From Chionis minor (Eukaryota > Chordata > Aves > Charadriiformes > Chionididae): a stretch of 64,000 nt of DNA. The position numbers and the translations under genes were made by a program. The notes under the pieces are model-generated. The model searched no databases. It worked only from the letters and a program-made list of their open reading frames with translations, and was not told the origin of the DNA. The stretch is from the NCBI GenBank assembly GCA_013398295.1, contig VZSF01006852.1:269339-333338 (forward strand), read 5' to 3'. Numbering within the stretch: the first letter of the stretch is position 1; each line of letters opens with the position of its first letter. Below, piece by piece: positions 39,301-52,762 of the stretch.

Positions 39301-42300
39301 CTTCGCTCACTAACTGGTATCTTGACAAGAAACATCTGTTGGGTGTGCAAGTCGATTTTGAGCACTCTAGTAGCTGGCCAGAATATGTCTCATTACCACT
39401 AGTCAGTTGTGTGACCAACTTCAAGGAAAAACATCTACACTGCAAAGTCTATCGACAAAAAATAATGTCAGTAATTCAGTGCAAAGTAATTCGCTGCAAT
39501 CTCTGCATGCAGAGATAGACTCGTCCAGGGATAACGAATTAATTCTCTCTGAGACTTAGACAAATGCTGGCAAAGAAGAGAGAGGTTTGCACTGTTTTTT
39601 TTTCTTTCGCTGTGCTTTTGTAGGAGGCAGGCTGACTATCTGCAGTAACCATTGAATTTACACTGAAGCAATTACCCTTTTTGAGAGAATGTAAAAAAGC
39701 TCAACCTGATGAATTTATCACATTCTTGCATTTATTGCATTGTAGGAAAAATCAGGTGACACCACAAATGAAATCATGAGCATGTCCTCCATAAAGATTT
39801 CAAGGGATGGAAGTATTTTCAATAGTAGAACATTTGTTTAAAGGCTTTTAGAAAAACCTATCCCCCCTTCTTTTGGCTTTAGGTCTATTTTGAAACATAA
39901 CATGGCTATTTTGACCTTCTGCCCTTCTACTGTCACTGGTTTTATCTGGAAATATTTTTCATCAGATAGGAGTGTCCCGTACAACAGGGAAAGAAAACAT
40001 TTTTGCTCGTTCAAAAAAACCCCAAAGGTTTCACCGTGGAATGAGAAAGGGTCTGATGACATTTTCTAGCAGCCAGCAAATCATGCTGTCATGCATAGGG
40101 AAAAAGCCACTAAAATATCCCCAGCTAAAATATCGCAAAATTATGTAGAGCTCAATCCTAGGGAGCCATCTGCCATGTGAAAGCTCCACTGATTTCTAAA
40201 GGCGTTCATTGCAGGCAGGCTTGCAGGACTGGACGCATAATTTGTCCCTTTTAGAAACTGTAGCTGTCGAAAAGAAGCCTTCATCAAAAACACTTGAGTG
40301 GCAGAGGCTGCCTGAAAAAAAGTCTGTGAATTCAATTGGGCAAAAAAACCCACCACATCCCCTCAACAGGAGTTTGTGTGCTGGCTGAAAATGCACCACA
40401 ACTACAGGTATAGAAATGAGCTACCCACGAAAGGTCTGATCCTGCCATAGGTATGCATGGAAATCTGCCTGCTGTCGGGGAGTTTTCTGTTCAGAAAGTG
40501 TGTAGGTAAGGTTCCTCCTCAGTAATTGTCCTTTCCTGAATTTTAGGCCCTTTAAAACTAAAGGTAAATAATGCCAGACCATATGGAGGAGTTTTTGACA
40601 CACACTACCCATACGTGAAGAGATGTGTAGATGTGTATATGTATTTATACATAATATTTTAGCATTGCCTTCCATTTCGTTAACAAATATCTGTTGGGAA
40701 TGGTGTAGCAGGTCCTCCCTTGGGACAGGGAGCTGGCTGAACAGCCTCTTAGGGTCCTTCTCCCAGCTCTGTGTTCCTGGAAGCACTGAACCTCAATGTG
40801 GAGGAAACAGTCTGCAGAGAGGCAGAAGGGGGTGTGTTTTACAAACTGCAGCCTGATGAGCTCTGCAACAACATTACACACCCAGGGAGAGTTACTATAA
40901 TACAAATACTAAATGAAAATTTTTTTATGGCAGTAGTGAAAGCAAAGCCCCTGATACATACATATATAAAATAGATAAATTTCCATTAATTTTCAACTTG
41001 GGACAGACGGTATATTTGAATTTACAGACACGCCAAATGGTAATTTTGGCTTCCAATCTATGAGATGTGGCTGATCTATTATGGGTGATAACAGCATATG
41101 CTACTTTCTGAGTCAGTTTCTGTTATGTCATGAGAAGCACCACCGCTAGTAACGGAAGGCATTTTTACATTAGCTAAATTATCAAATGAGGTTCATAACA
41201 CACAAAATAGGTGAGCTCCAAAGGTAAATTCAATATTTCAGATGGATGTCAAATTCAATACTTAGTAAATAAATCAACAAAAACAAGTCTCACATGATAA
41301 ATCAACATGGCATGTACTTTGTTCAAAATTTTTTCTTCCGTGATGTGTATCTTGACAACTTTCTTTAGCCGGTTATGCCTGGGAGAATCAACAGAGACAT
41401 TTGGCCTTTGTGGGTCTGTGTCCGAACTTGTATGTCCCAAGGAGATAAGTAGCTGCTTGAGATGCTGCGGAGCAGCGGTGAACAGCCGAGGAATGGGAGC
41501 ATCTGAGTGCAATTTGATGGAGCAGATGTTGCATCCCAGCACTCCACAGCTGCCTCAAGGCTTTGTCTGGTGTCAGCCCTTTCCTAAATGAGTTTTCATA
41601 GTGAATTTATCTGTTAATTGACACATAAAAATCTATGTTAATATAACATTAAGGACCTATCTTAAATTTACAAATGCCAGGAAATTAGAGGGGAAAAAAA
41701 AGCCTAAGCTTGACTGTCACCAAAACTTAACTGCTGTTTTCTATGGGGAAGAAACCACTGATGCAGACACACTTTACACACCACAAAATTAAACATCACT
41801 TTTTATTTTTTCTTTTTTTTCTGGTATTTGCAAAAGTAAATACTATGATTCTGTGGAAAGATTTTTGACAACCGCACGGACAGAGGCAGCACTTCCAACA
41901 CCTAGTAAAGGTTTTGGCAGTTGCTCCTGACTTGGAGTTGTGCTGTAGTATTAGAACACTTTATTTGTTTTCACCCAATGCCCAGACTTGTTTCTCTCGT
42001 GGCACCAGAGTTGTCCCACCACTGACCAGGCCAAGCAGTGAGGCATTTCTCTTACACCTTGCAGAAATATGAAGATGCTCCCCATTGATCTTTCAATGTT
42101 TCCACCGTTTTGACAGCAGAGAGCTAACAAAATGTAGTGGTGGCCCTCATTTCAGACGTAAGCTTACGTGGGACCTTCAATACAGGAGCCCAGTTTTTAC
42201 CATATAAGATGAGAAATCCAGAAACAACATCCTTTTTCAGGCTGATAAGATTCAAATCTACCATTTTACCTTCAGGGGAATACTCTTCCCAATGGTGTGA

Positions 42301-43145
42301 GGATACCTTCCACCAAAGCTATACCAAGAAGAGTTTAAGCCTGAATTGGGCAGTCTGGGAAAAGGACAGAGACTCTGATTAAGTTCCTGGGAAAGTCGTA
42401 AGAGTGGGGAGCTCTTGGAATCCACATTCCCAAGACAATGTATTTAATGTTAAACTGCCATTACAAAGACTAGGTTCCAGGAAATTCGCCTTAGATTGCT
42501 AGCTCATGCCTTCTGTTGGCTTTGCCCTTGGCACCAATGAATCTTCTTGCCCGCTTTTCTATGCAGCAGGATAAGGTCCATAAGAAGGAGAAATCACAGA
42601 AGAGTTAAGGCACCTTCCCGAGGGAGTAACAGGAATTGCGTGGCTAAAAATATCCAGCCAGAAAGTGATTAAATCTGGACATCTCAGCTCTCAGGAGGTT
42701 GTTTGAACCATGATGACATGTAAAAGGGCACAGAAAGCCTAAGCCCTTCTCCAGCTGTGTTTTGAAAAGGAAAGAGTGAGCCCTTTTTATTGTGTTAGCA
42801 GAAGAGTCCTCAGTACCTACCTTCATGAAGTCAGGGCTGGGAAATGCAGGGTATTACATTATGGCTTCCACAACCCAGGGTGTGTTTTATACTTGAGCAA
42901 TATTCACATAGCCCCAAGGTCCAGACCCCACCCCTGTGTGCTTGTTTCCATACTGGTTGATAGGCAGTATCTAAGACCGTGGTATCAGCTGCATCAGCTT
43001 TTGCTGCCTGTCTGGCGAGGGGAGAGTGTTGCCACACAGGTCCCTGTACACGAGCTGGGGAGAGGCAGGGTAGCAGCCAGCACACATAGCAGAAAGGCAC
43101 ATTTTAGTTCATCAAAGTTGTTGTGGTCCCCCAGGCACACAGACT
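30303..43145. other. Intergenic, no gene seen
   Basis: About 12.8 kb of AT-rich unique DNA. It holds a CA-type tract at 31761-31784 and scattered A/T runs. No protein similarity, tRNA-like or LINE segment stood out. Confidence 0.6.
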
Positions 43146-43545
43146 CAGAGAGCTGCTGAGGTTGGACCTCTGGAGGTCTCTTGTCCAACCTCCATGCTCA
43201 GAGCAGGGTCAACTACAGCTCAGGTTGCCCAGCACCATGTTCAACTGGGTTTCAAATATCTCTAAGAACAGACACTCCGCAGACTCTCTGAGCTATCTGC
43301 TCTGTTGTTTGACCACCCTCACAGTAAAAGTATGTCTGAATGGAATTTCCTGTACTTCTGTTTGTTCCTGTTGCCTCTTGTCCTGTTCCTGGGCACCACT
43401 GAGAAGGGTCTGACTGTCGTCTTTACTCCCCCATCAGGTATTTTTTGTACACACAGATAAAATCCCCCTGAGACTTGTGTTCTCCAGACTGAACAGCTCC
43501 AGCTCTATCAGCCTCCTTTCCCATGTCAGGCTCCATGGCTTTTGC
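43146..43545 (-). mobile_element. CR1 LINE fragment, antisense
   Basis: About 400 bp of CR1 in reverse orientation. It starts at the 3' side with gaggttggacctctggagg, passes through the block that complements CR1 sense sequence (ctcaggttgcccagcacca), and ends near gctccagctctatcagcct. It is diverged, and no terminal octamers remain at the left edge. The DNA to about 44.4 kb beyond it is not recognisable. Confidence 0.88.
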
Positions 43546-46500
43546 TGACTGCACTTCAATACAGCCATATCTTCTACTGGGAAGCCCAGACCTGTCCACG
43601 GTGGATTTTGGTGATATGGAAACACTGAGTTTAAGCTCTCAGACCACACCTTAGTGCATACAGCCCAGGCAGGCAGGATGTTGCCTTTCTGAGCTGAGGA
43701 TCGTGTAGAGGACAGATTTAGCAATCGTCCAAACCCACACAGATGTCTCTCTCGTGATAAACAGTGAAATAATGCCTCTGGCTACACTAACGCCTGGTCA
43801 CCCTGTGCTAAGTGGGTCGCAGTAGTCCTCTGCTGTGGTGCCTGCATGTCTGTGGGGGCACCCCAGTGGGGATGAGAGTGTGCACAGAAGGTATTAAAGA
43901 TGTGTCTCCACTGCACTGCCTGGTTTGGCACTCCCCTGCATGAGCAGAGTAGGGGCACACACCAAGGCACAGGGTGTCATGTCCCTGTGAAACTCTATCA
44001 ACATTGTCCATTGTCCATAGCTAACTGTTGACTAGCCCTAACTGACTGGTTATTCTAAAACTATTGTCCTGGCTTTTAATTAATCTTTTGACTTAAAGTA
44101 TTCCCCCTTTACCTTTCTCTCTTTTAGTTAACACACTTCTAGTCCTATCCTAAATTTTCTTGGGCATGTGCCATGAACGCAGCTGCCACTACCCCTGCTG
44201 GTTCCTGATGAAGTATCTGGGTGGTGACATTGATGGAGAAATGATTGAAGTGCTTTGAGTGCAGTGTTTGCAACGACTGTCCATAACATGAAGGTGGCAA
44301 TGCTCAGGGTACACCTGTTCCTCCTTATGGACCACCTGTCTCTCTGAAAAGGTGTAGTCTGTGAGGTTGAAGAGAGGCAGATGTGAGCTTGCTTATACAC
44401 GTACTTCCTACTTATATGCATGAAACACCTATAAATGCTGCATTTTGTCTGAAAAAGAAGTCTTACTCTAGAAAAAATGCCAACCCTTTTCTTTTATTGA
44501 TATGAAGTAATTGAAATGCTGTTAAAACCACATTAGCAGGATCAATGGCAGTGTGGGGAAACTATCCTTGTGTGAGGCAAACAGCACTTCTCAAGAAAAT
44601 GACCTCGCATGCTGATCAAGGGCTTGCCAATAGCAATTGGCCAAAATCAAATTTTTATGGTTTGCCTCTCCTTTGTCCAGCATCCTCATGGAGCCTGACA
44701 TCCCAGCTGCACCACGCGCTCTTTGGCTTTCTCATCCATGCGCAATACCACACAGTCTCATTCCCTTGAGGTTTCTTTCCCCGTATACCCTCTTCCCACG
44801 GCCCACTGCCCACCCCAGTGCCTTCCTCCTGCTTACAGCACAGCCTCACAGCCCATCAGCATCTTAGCCCTGGTCTCCAGCTCTGCATTTGCACCCTCAC
44901 GTGTAGTTTGGCCAGTACTGCACCCACCAGGGCACTTGTGCTACGCCGTCTGCAGAACGCACTGTCTCCCGCAAGCAATCCCCTGGTCTGCAGAGGATCA
45001 TGGGTTCCCTACAGGGCACCATCTCTGTTTCATGGGATTGGGAACTGAAGAGAAGAGACATACTGAAGACATGTGAAATGAGGGCAACAGTGGAGCCAGG
45101 CCAGCACTGAACCTGGGCTGCGACTGGCAGATTTAAACCCAGTTTTACTACTGAAAATAAAATGGCAATGATCACAAATTGCAGATTGCAAATGTAATAT
45201 TCCCAAAACCTGTTTCAAACCTGGAAAAACTCCAAGATCAAAAAAGTGCACTTTTTTTCATATGAGTTAGGATTGCTCTCATTCTTTCAAAACATGTCTT
45301 CCTTTATAGAGGTACTCTGAATTAAGAATTTGGCTATGGGAACCGAGCTAAAAAGAAAGGAGTAAGTTCCAGAGATTTAAAAACAGTCACAGAGACAGCA
45401 AAGAGAAAAAGGAAGCAAAATGTGTTTGAAGTTGAATGTTTGAAATTATTAGTTTATACTGGGGTATAAACTAACTACACTGGAGTATCAACTAACAATT
45501 CCACTACTGTGACTACTAAACTCACTTGGGTTCGAAATGTCATGACGTTATTTTAAAACATATTTTAGAAGGACTTTACTAATAGAAATGTAAACACAGC
45601 AGGTCCACAGAGGCAGAACAGAAAATCAGCTGTAGATGTTAGAGCAAAATACTCTAACAGCCAAAAATGTTCCGGATCCTGAGGCAGTCGTGATGTTCGG
45701 TACCTGATGCATGATGTATAGAAACAGATGGTCCTCTTCACAATGGCAGGACTAACAAGACACTTCTTCTTTTGTTCTAGAGACCATGCAGGATGGATGT
45801 GATCTATGAATTACTTTGTTCTCAGGGCTGAATTAGCAAATATCACCTGCTTCTTCCTGCTTCTATTCAGGAGAAGAAAAGACAGAGATCTTGTTTCCCC
45901 TAGCTCACGGGTAGATTTACAGTCTGTCCCAGCAGTTTACGGATTGAAGAAGTTGTGTGAGGAAGATGTATGTATGAAAGTCAGGAACAGGACAGGTAAT
46001 TGGGAGTGGAGATACGTGAAGTGCTTCAGGGTGGCCATGTACAACTGTTCTTTGGGTAATACTGCTTTTCATTTCTGAAAACTCCATCCATAAACTACTA
46101 CAAATGAATTGTTGCTATAATTACTACAGCTTGTTCAGGGTTCAAATGTTTGAAATAGCAAGACATATCCCAAGAAATCATGAGTTTAAAGATCATTCTT
46201 TGAGATTATGAAGAGTGGTTACCAGACCACACAGAAAATGCAACTCATTGATGGACCAGGTCTTTTCCAGTCCTCTGTTTCTGAAATCATATGCATTTTC
46301 TATCAGTTCAACCACCCCGGAAGCTGCAAAGGGTACAAATCGGAAGCAAACCAAAGGATGTTATACATCATTCTGTGACATTCCAGGACTTTGCCTGTGG
46401 ACTAATAGAGACCTCATTTTCTGAACTGACAAGCAGCAAGCATTTTTAACTGTACTACTTGGGTCTACAAATGACAGCCTAAGTTTCATATTTGATGATG

Positions 46501-49360
46501 GCTTTGTTTGTATAAAGTCTGTAATTTACTCAACAAACCAAAAAATGTGCAAAAAGTACCTTCACCAAAAACTTACAACTATTAATCGTAAGTAACAATT
46601 AAAGGCTCAAATAATTTTGTCTCTCAAATGGAATATAAGACAGTGTATCCAATTAGTGGGACATACTTTGTGGGACCTAAATGAATGTACAGGGTGCAGC
46701 TTAATTCAGCATTGTGGAATTTTTCAGAATTCCTAAGATTTGGCTGCATTTTTAAACTGTGACAGCATCGTAGTCAAAGCACAATGGAGATAAAAAGTAT
46801 TTACCATCACCATGTCAGTCAAAGAGACGTAGATTTTCATGACAACCTGTGCAGCACTATGAGCCCCTCTCTTGGTTTTCCTCAATCCTTAATCACCTAA
46901 GTGTATCCAGCACAAAAGGTCCCTTTATTACTGGAAAATAGATTAGAAAAATCCCAAACAACAAACAAACAGACATTTCTCTGCTTTTGCATGTCATCGT
47001 CTCCTGAAATGCCATGGAGCCACAGGATTACCCTTAGAGAAGGATTTGCTCCCCAAGCTATTTTTGAAGTCCCTGATGAGAGCTGATCTTGGACTTATAC
47101 GCTCCAGATCCTGTAACAAAAAGAATGAGGTTGCTCAGCCATCTCACTTCAAAGTGGCTTCATTGCCATTGTGTGAGTGTAACTGAGAAGCACAGCTCCA
47201 GAAAATAACCTTCATCATTAAGAATATTAAGCTGTATAGCAACTAGGAGTTTATGGCACTGCGAATTGTTTGTACTTTTGGAAATCACTGTAAAATCAAA
47301 AAGGTAGAGGTTGCATTAATTTTGGTGGAGGCGAGTGCTTTCATAAATTACCAGGCTTGAAAAATTAAGCTGCTACTTTCAGCGCCAAATTTTTAGAGGG
47401 ATATCGATCTATTTTCTATTAATGCCTTCACAGTTATTGGGGGTGGGTAGGAGGATTTACCCATAATTTCCCCTCTACTGGGGTAAGCCACAGACTATAT
47501 ATAAGCAATACCATCGGTATGCACAAACTGGATATGAGATGCACCATCTGTAGATGCAAATGACACTTAAAAAAGCTGTATTCAAATGACTGTGCGTGAA
47601 TAGAGGCAATATTGGAAAAATTGGCCCAAGATTTCTATATCTCTTACAGAGGTAGAAATGTCTGTTCAGTACCATACTCCCCTAAGAACTATGAGGAAGC
47701 CAAACTTCTGAATGTAATGCAATTTCTCCTCTTTCATTATTAAGATTTAATATATTTTGAGGTTGGAGAAGGCAACATATCTCATTACGGACTGGTTAGT
47801 ACAGAATGTAAAAAAAAAAAATCTGCTAAGTATTGAAATAATGAGGACATTTTCCTCCTTCCATGTGCAATTTGTCTCATATTCCAATTTATTTCTGTGT
47901 AAATTTATTGTTGCATATGCTAATACACAGAATTAAAACAAGAAAAAAATAATTAAATGCATTGTAAAACATATGGAAACACACAGATTATGTGATCTTT
48001 ACTAAAAATCCATCTTAATGATGAAAGCACCATTTAGCATCCCACTCTAGAACTGCAGTCGTTCATTTATTTATGAGACACTACTTTCTGTAGACAAAGA
48101 AAGTATCTTCCAAAAATAGGAGTGCCATATTTTCAAGGCATACTGTATATTTTATTTTTGTAACTAGTAAATGTCAAACAGTATTCGTACACAGTATTGA
48201 CGCATTAATGTTTTCATTCAACAGTCAAGATACCTTTCCTTGTTACATTATATATTTATGACACACACAGCTGTCAAATAAATTATGTCAAAACAGCTGA
48301 AGTCAGACCTTGTGACACTTGAATCATAGAATCAGGGCAAATAACCTTTCAAATGAAAGACATGTGATGAGAATTAGAAACATTTAATTTGCATAAATGT
48401 AATGTTAACAGTCTTTTTCTTATTACATATTTTATGCCTAATTTATAATTGTCACTATATTCATTTCTTAACATCAGTTTGCACCGTACTTTTTTTCTTC
48501 AGTGCTTGTTTTGTTTTGGAACATGTGAAACACAAATTCTGTAAGAAGCATATGATCAGATCCCCATTTTAATATACTCTGATTAGCACATCTTAAGTTT
48601 TGCAGAAAATTCTTCATTCACATAATGTACTACCTAACATTTAGAATTAATTCCTAAAATTAGCTAAAAATTACTAAATGCGTCAAGCAAATACAGCATC
48701 TCTGAAAATATTGGGCCATCTCTTGAAAACAACCTTGTATTGATACTTTCCTGAAAAGTGCAGAATACACCAAAATGTGCAAAGTTGAAGCGTTGATTTT
48801 CAGAAGCTGATTCGTACGTTTTGAACTTAGGAATGTAAAATCTGAGCATTTTAAGTGTACATATAGGAAACACAGTGAATTGTTAGGTGCTCAGAATTTC
48901 TTACTACCCAGAGTAGTAAATGCGTTGGTTTCAGTAGTAGAAACCTGTTAATAAATGAGAGGTTTCCCTGAGCACCTGCTGGAGGGTGCAGTCTCTCTCT
49001 CACACCTTCAGACACCAAGGGGAACAGAGAGAATTCAGCAGTTTGCAGGACTCTGCCCTTATTGCTAGCACTGCACAAGCTTATTGCTGCGAATATAGCT
49101 AATAAAACTTTGTATTACTCTGAAAAGTCCCTGGGGACGTTCAGGTAAATAATGCTGGAAGGTACAAAGAAGAACGTCTGCCTCAGGAGTCCACAATACC
49201 TTAAACGCATATTCTTACCGGCTGCAATTCACCTCCGTGTGGACTGTGACACCAGGGACTGCACCACTGTGAGGACCACAGACTTTGTGCAGTCTCTTTG
49301 GTACAGGGTGAGTTTGGCTCCCTTTGACCTTCTGAATTGGAAGAATAGACGTGGTCTATC
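43546..49360. other. Intergenic, no gene seen
   Basis: Unique DNA after the antisense CR1. The part to about 44.4 kb has a different, GC-richer texture and could be an unrecognised old repeat. The rest is AT-rich with no gene. Confidence 0.55.
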
Positions 49361-49440
49361 TATCCTATCCTATCCTATCCTATCCTATCCTATCCTATCC
49401 TATCCTATCCTATCCTATCCTATCCTATCCTATCCTATCC
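49361..49440 (+). repeat. (TATCC)16 pentanucleotide array
   Basis: Sixteen perfect, uninterrupted TATCC units. Perfect arrays of this length are usually unstable, so length polymorphism is expected. It lies just left of a CR1 3' end and about 1.6 kb beyond the probable SLC26A7 polyadenylation site. Confidence 0.98.
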
Positions 49441-49500
49441 TAATTTTATTATAACAGTGGTTGGATTGGACTGTTGTAGGTCCCTTTCAACTGAACGTTA
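49441..49500 (+). mobile_element. Diverged CR1 3' end between two simple repeats
   Basis: The run ggttggattggactgttgta followed by ggtccctttcaactgaacgt resembles the last 50-60 bp of CR1 sense sequence. What follows is a degenerate CTACC array in place of the usual octamers. Confidence 0.6.
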
Positions 49501-49555
49501 TTCTACCCTACTCACCCTACCCTACCCTACCCTACTCTACTCTACTCCATTCTAG
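49501..49555 (+). repeat. Degenerate CTACC/CTACT pentanucleotide array
   Basis: About ten imperfect pentamers (CTACC, then CTACT) follow the CR1-like end. They probably expanded from the CR1 tail. Confidence 0.85.
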
Positions 49556-50964
49556 TGAAGCTAATTGGGATGCTTTGGGTTAAGTTCTGCCTTATTTACA
49601 CAGCAATTCTTCCTGAGAGCCAGAAGGAAGCCAGTGGGCAATCTATACAAAGAAGCATTGAGGAAAGAGTTGAAATGGATAGCAAATTCCAAAACTTAAT
49701 CTAGAGGGTTTAGGGTGCCTCCTTAAATCTTCACCAAAGAACTGAGCAGCTGTTTGTCAGTTGACTCTGCAAGTGAAGCAAACACGCCGCCACCAGGGAT
49801 TTGCAGAGGGCAACTCGGGCAAGATGCTAAGCAACGCCCAGCCCACCAGCAGAGCGACCCCTGACGTCCTGGCAGTTGGTCACTGGTGTATGAGATCTGA
49901 TGGCATGTCACCCTGGTCACTTGAAGACAGGCAACGTGCAATCACCAGTTTTAGTAAACATCAATGGCTCAGAGGAGTGGTGGTGGAGAAGCAGAAACTG
50001 CATCAGTAGTGAAGTACTTCACCTTCCTAGGCCGATGGTAAAAAAGAAATGAGCCTCCCTCACCCACTAACCGTCGTTCCGTAGAGCAGTTCTGCTCTGA
50101 CAGCGCTTAAACTTGGTGCAGGTGCTTTAGCAATTGAAAGGGCAGCTCTTTTCATGGGTCCCTTGAAAGCTCAGCTCTGCTGGGAAACAACTATCCTAAG
50201 TCACGCCACTTGCCGGAAAGGAAATCTAATCAGCAATGTATATTCTCAGAAATGGAAAGAAATTTAGGCTAATTATATAAGGTAAAATAAATTTCAGGAA
50301 TATCACAAGTATACCAAAGCCCAGTGATGGAAGGTTAGGAAATGTAGAGTTATGATCAAATATTTTAAGGGAAGAAATGTATTTCATCCCTGATTCTGCC
50401 CTGAGACACAATCAAGCAGTAATCACAGCATTAAGACATTTTGAATTCAAAGTCTTACGCTGATGAGACAGTTTTTTAAATGACACTGAAGGTCTTTGAG
50501 CCAATGCGACATAAATGTCCATCTCAAAACAGCCATTTAGCTGTAGAAAAGTTATTCCTATTGAAAGCAGTGGAAAGTGGAAGCCATTTTGATTAGCTCT
50601 AAATAATTGTCAATTTGATGCAGCGATGCAGAGGATTTCATCAAGGGTGAACACTACAAAGAATTTAAAAAGCATCCGTGTTGTTCCATTTACAAGATCA
50701 TTCAGAACAAACCCAAAAGTCTCCCGGTAGATGCTATCTTTGCTAAAGACCTTATTTTTAACAATTTCATTACTAAACTTCTCTGTAAATTTTCAGAAAA
50801 AACATTTATCCATCAAAAAATAAATACTGAACTTAGTAGAAAAGATACCATTTGTTCATTTATTCAGTTCGCAATTAAGTGGAGATCTCCATTCAGCTGT
50901 GACATACAATTGATGCTTCTACAATTAAAGTACAATGTAAATAATTTCTAAAGTGTTAATAAAT
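49556..50964. other. Intergenic, downstream of SLC26A7
   Basis: No gene seen. It holds a second minus-strand AATAAA at 50859-50864, so the SLC26A7 3' UTR may reach into it. Confidence 0.5.
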
Positions 50965-52726
50965 TACTAAAACTGTGTGAGGAATTTATTAATCAAATGT
51001 TACAGCCTGTTACTGAGTCTGAGGATGTAATGAGTCATCTGCAATCAAGTACAGCATCTGAAATGAATGCGCTTGGGACAATGTACAGAACTTATTTCTC
51101 CTGTGTATAACAAGCTTCCCACATTTACAAATCAACTAGTGACATAGTATTTATGAAAGCAGTCTCAGCAGAACACATACAGAACACTTCTGGTCGTCTG
51201 TGGGACAAAGCAGGGAATAACTCTGGATGTCACCTGTAACTAAAAGGGTAAAAACCCCCACATCTCTCTCCCGTTGTTTTCTACTAGCATGGAATCACCA
51301 AGACCAGAAGAAAAGCCTATCAATGTCTTAACACAAGTATGCAGAGACATAAAAATCACTCCATAAGCCACCTCATCTACTGCAGGCAGCTGCTTTGGGC
51401 TTAGAGAGCAAGGAGAGTCCAGAAAAACATATGTATGTAGCTGCTGCTGAAAACAGGATGTTTAGCATTAGGTTTTGCCTGTACACACCAGCTGCACAAA
51501 GCACCCTTACACGTCTTTCCTCTCTGTAGGTCCAAGATGGCCATTATGCCTGTGCCATATTAGTTTACTTTTTAGCTTCCATAGTATTTTTTAAGTCAGT
51601 AAGGAAATATCCTGCTCCTCACCCTTTCTCATTTTTTGATTATTTTTTGCTCAGCTCTTACATGTTACTGCTGGCGTTCATGTACGGTTACAAAGCTAAG
51701 AGGAAAAAAGTCATGCATGTTGACTGATAGGACAGCATAATCGAATATGATTGATGACAGTATATAATCACAAGCCAAATAACCCATAAATTCCTCCGCC
51801 CCATTTGTGTGCTCGCACACAGCACTGCACATCAGAATTGGGCTAAAACGTGGCACACATCTCATGTGTCTCTCCACTGTCATCACTCAGCTGCCACACA
51901 GGAAGATTTCAACACCAAACAAATCACAGCTCGAACTGGAAATGCAGGCTACTCTATGCTGGAAACAAGAACAAGTTTTGGAAAAATATTACCAGTTTTC
52001 CCTCTTTGATCTGAGCTGAAGAATACCCGTGGCTTTGAAAATGTAGCAAACCATGATAATAACTCATGACAACTACTAGAGGGGGAGGCAGTCCAGTGCA
52101 CTTAGCCAACATACCTCTGCCTCCTCTGAATATACAGTGCTCCCACTGACCTTGGCAGGCATCAAACATCGTACAGAACAAAGTATGAAAAATGGAAGAA
52201 TACGGTAGCAGTGATACGATGCTGTTATTGCAAATGCCTGTCTTGAACAGAAAAAAAGGATAAGTAAAGCCATTAGAAACAGTATGCACTGGTATATGGC
52301 TTCCTGGATATACTGTATCAATTATAACACACTTTTTTAAAGAATCCATAACGTCTCATTATTCCATGCACAAAACTACAGATGCCTATTACAACTAATG
52401 TTACAATAGAAGTTATCTAAAAGAATATACCTCAGTCGTAAACATAGTCAGTACCTCACGTCTGCTTCCTAATAATTTTTACCTAAATGTATATTAAAAT
52501 AATATATAAAACCCCTATAGAACAATTGTATGAACATTTTCTGAGTGGTGGCAGCTGAAAGATTTTTTTCTGAATAGCAGATCTGTCATTACTGAATGTA
52601 GTAAATACATATGGCATACAAAAGATCGTCTATGAGATCCCATGGAGAAAAAAGCTATGGAGAAACCGTGGTGTAGTTCATTCTGAATATCAGCGAATCA
52701 AACTAGCCATATTCAATGGGTCGATA
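50965..52726 (-). other. SLC26A7: Probable SLC26A7 3' UTR
   Basis: Downstream of the stop, the first canonical AATAAA on the minus strand is at 50985-50990, about 1.74 kb away, with another at 50859-50864. I saw no AATAAA or ATTAAA on this strand between these and the stop. The sequence is AT-rich and non-coding, and the short open frames inside it (for example 51954-52349) resemble no protein I know. The extent is inferred only from the hexamer positions. Confidence 0.45.
50985..50990 (-). promoter_or_regulatory. Candidate polyadenylation signal AATAAA for SLC26A7
   Basis: TTTATT on the plus strand reads AATAAA in gene orientation. It is the first canonical hexamer after the SLC26A7 stop codon. 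A second copy at 50859-50864 could serve instead. Chance occurrence is common in AT-rich DNA. Confidence 0.35.
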
Positions 52727-52762
52727 TCACACTTCACTCTGTTCACTGAACTTGCTGTAATT
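52727..52762 (-). CDS. SLC26A7: SLC26A7 terminal coding exon, C-terminus [11 protein letters not shown] and stop
   Basis: After the acceptor tctctcaatttag the exon encodes 11 residues, [11 protein letters not shown], then TGA. The phase (0) and sequence match the mammalian tail that ends in SEV. The last residues fit a class I PDZ ligand (Ser at -2, Val at 0), which suggests scaffold binding at the membrane; this is inference. A second AG six bases further in (ttacag) would drop two residues. The 36-nt coding part continues into 3' UTR towards lower coordinates. Confidence 0.9.
   Translation of the reverse strand, partial: NYSKFSEQSEV

Noticed and set aside
48318..48336. gaatcatagaatca, resembling a CR1 octamer tail
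   Set aside because: Too short, with no CR1 body on either side.
51954..52349. 131-codon minus-strand frame below SLC26A7
   Set aside because: It falls in the likely 3' UTR and resembles no protein.
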